From: Fidelibacterota bacterium
GTDB taxonomy: Bacteria; Pseudomonadota; Alphaproteobacteria; Rhodospirillales; Rhodospirillaceae
Direction of reading: 5' to 3'
NCBI GenBank assembly: GCA_947473445.1
Contig: CANJEU010000187.1
Coordinates: forward strand, 1 to 5,107
Length of the DNA stretch: 5,107 nt
Shown here: positions 4,892 through 5,107 of the stretch, one piece after another
Layout: the number at the start of each line of letters is the position of its first letter
Position numbering within the stretch: the stretch's first letter is position 1
Translations under genes and position numbers: made by a program
The notes under the pieces: model-generated
The model's database searches: none
The model's input: the letters and a program-made list of their open reading frames with translations, nothing else
What the model was told of the DNA's origin: nothing

Positions 4892-4928
4892 GCGGCGCGT
4901 CGCCAAAAGGATCGGTTTCTCTTTTTTT

Positions 4929-4971
4929 GGTCACCCTGGGGCTCGTCCCCAGGGTCCAGAGCCCCACACAC
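4929..4971 (+). repeat. Dispersed hairpin repeat, copy D, between convergent genes
   Basis: ACCCTGGGG (4933-4941), loop CTCGT, CCCCAGGGT (4947-4955): a perfect 9-bp stem, flanks TTGGTC and CCAGAGCCCCACACACC. Flanks match copy A. It lies 41 bases after the 4649 gene stop and 43 bases past the stop of the minus-strand dehydrogenase. A run of seven T (4922-4928) precedes rather than follows it on the + strand; a weak stem GGCG-CGT-CGCC (4894-4904) sits right after the gene stop. Confidence 0.8.
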
Positions 4972-4998
4972 CCGCGCGTTTAAACTATGCGCAACGGA

Positions 4999-5107
4999 TC
5001 ACCACGGCACCGGGTCTCCCCGCCAGTCGAAGAACTTTCCGTTCGCCTCCGCCGTCAGGCGCTCGACCACGCCAAGCAGGTGCCGCGCCGCCGCCGCGGG
5101 CGCATGC
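4999..5107 (-). CDS. Short-chain dehydrogenase/reductase family protein, C-terminal end only
   Basis: Reading leftward from the window end, 35 codons are open to the TGA at 5001-4999. They read HAPAAAARHLLGVVERL, then TAEANGKFFDWRGDPVPW. The ending LL-x-V-hydroxy/acidic-R-L-T...x-G-K-F-F-D-W-x-G-x-x-x-P-W is the C-terminus I associate with SDR proteins of the C-factor/CsgA-like type, NAD(P)-dependent oxidoreductases with a Rossmann fold. The cofactor motif and the catalytic Tyr-Lys pair lie outside the window, so activity and substrate cannot be judged. The ORF is too short here for length-based callers. It converges on the 4649 gene with hairpin copy D between them. Confidence 0.7.
   Translation of the reverse strand, partial: HAPAAAARHLLGVVERLTAEANGKFFDWRGDPVPW

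Noticed and set aside
4460..4906. 148-codon minus-strand frame over the 4649 gene and the tandem repeat
   Set aside because: It reads the 16-bp repeat as peptide and lacks a family; the + strand gene in the same place is better supported by composition and start context.
1..5107. CRISPR array, tRNA, rRNA, insertion sequence or defence genes
   Set aside because: No regularly spaced long repeats with unique spacers, no tRNA-like cloverleaf and no transposase or nuclease motifs were seen on either strand.

Overview
The window comes from a GC-rich bacterium, most likely an alphaproteobacterium. The protein-coding genes strongly prefer C or G in the third codon position. MreB closely resembles Caulobacter MreB as I recall it, including residue positions. 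The 54-residue protein opening MARKPPNYNQER is of a type I recall from Alphaproteobacteria, and a MotE-like flagellar protein opens the window. Genus cannot be told from the sequence.

Layout, left to right. (1) The 3' end of a MotE-like coiled-coil protein gene (+, to 521). (2) A 280-base gap full of hairpins. (3) A hemerythrin-domain protein (803-1417, +). (4) A 356-base gap without a convincing gene, holding one dispersed hairpin repeat. (5) A small unrecognised protein (1774-2007, +). (6) A 54-residue basic protein (2105-2269, +), too short for a typical ORF cut-off but with a good ribosome binding site. (7) mreB (2438-3478, +), standing alone without mreC or mreD. (8) A convergent junction with a second hairpin repeat. 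(9) rsmJ, a 16S rRNA methyltransferase (3646-4272, -). (10) A leader region ending in a 16-bp tandem repeat that carries four ATG codons. (11) A small helical protein (4649-4891, +). (12) A last hairpin repeat, then the 3' end of a short-chain dehydrogenase entering on the minus strand (4999-5107).

The genes do not form one pathway: motility, iron/oxygen or diiron chemistry, cell shape and ribosome modification sit side by side, mostly as single-gene units. The most interesting material is outside the genes. Four copies of a hairpin family have perfect 9-bp stems whose sequences differ but stay paired, and each lies downstream of a + strand gene. Two successive genes have tandem duplications spanning the stop codon. 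The start of the 4649 gene is built from a tandem repeat in which successive ATGs lie in different frames and overlap the stop codons of very short ORFs.

I see no CRISPR array, tRNA, rRNA, transposase, defence or biosynthetic cluster. No wholly new system is demonstrated; the items below are leads with tests.
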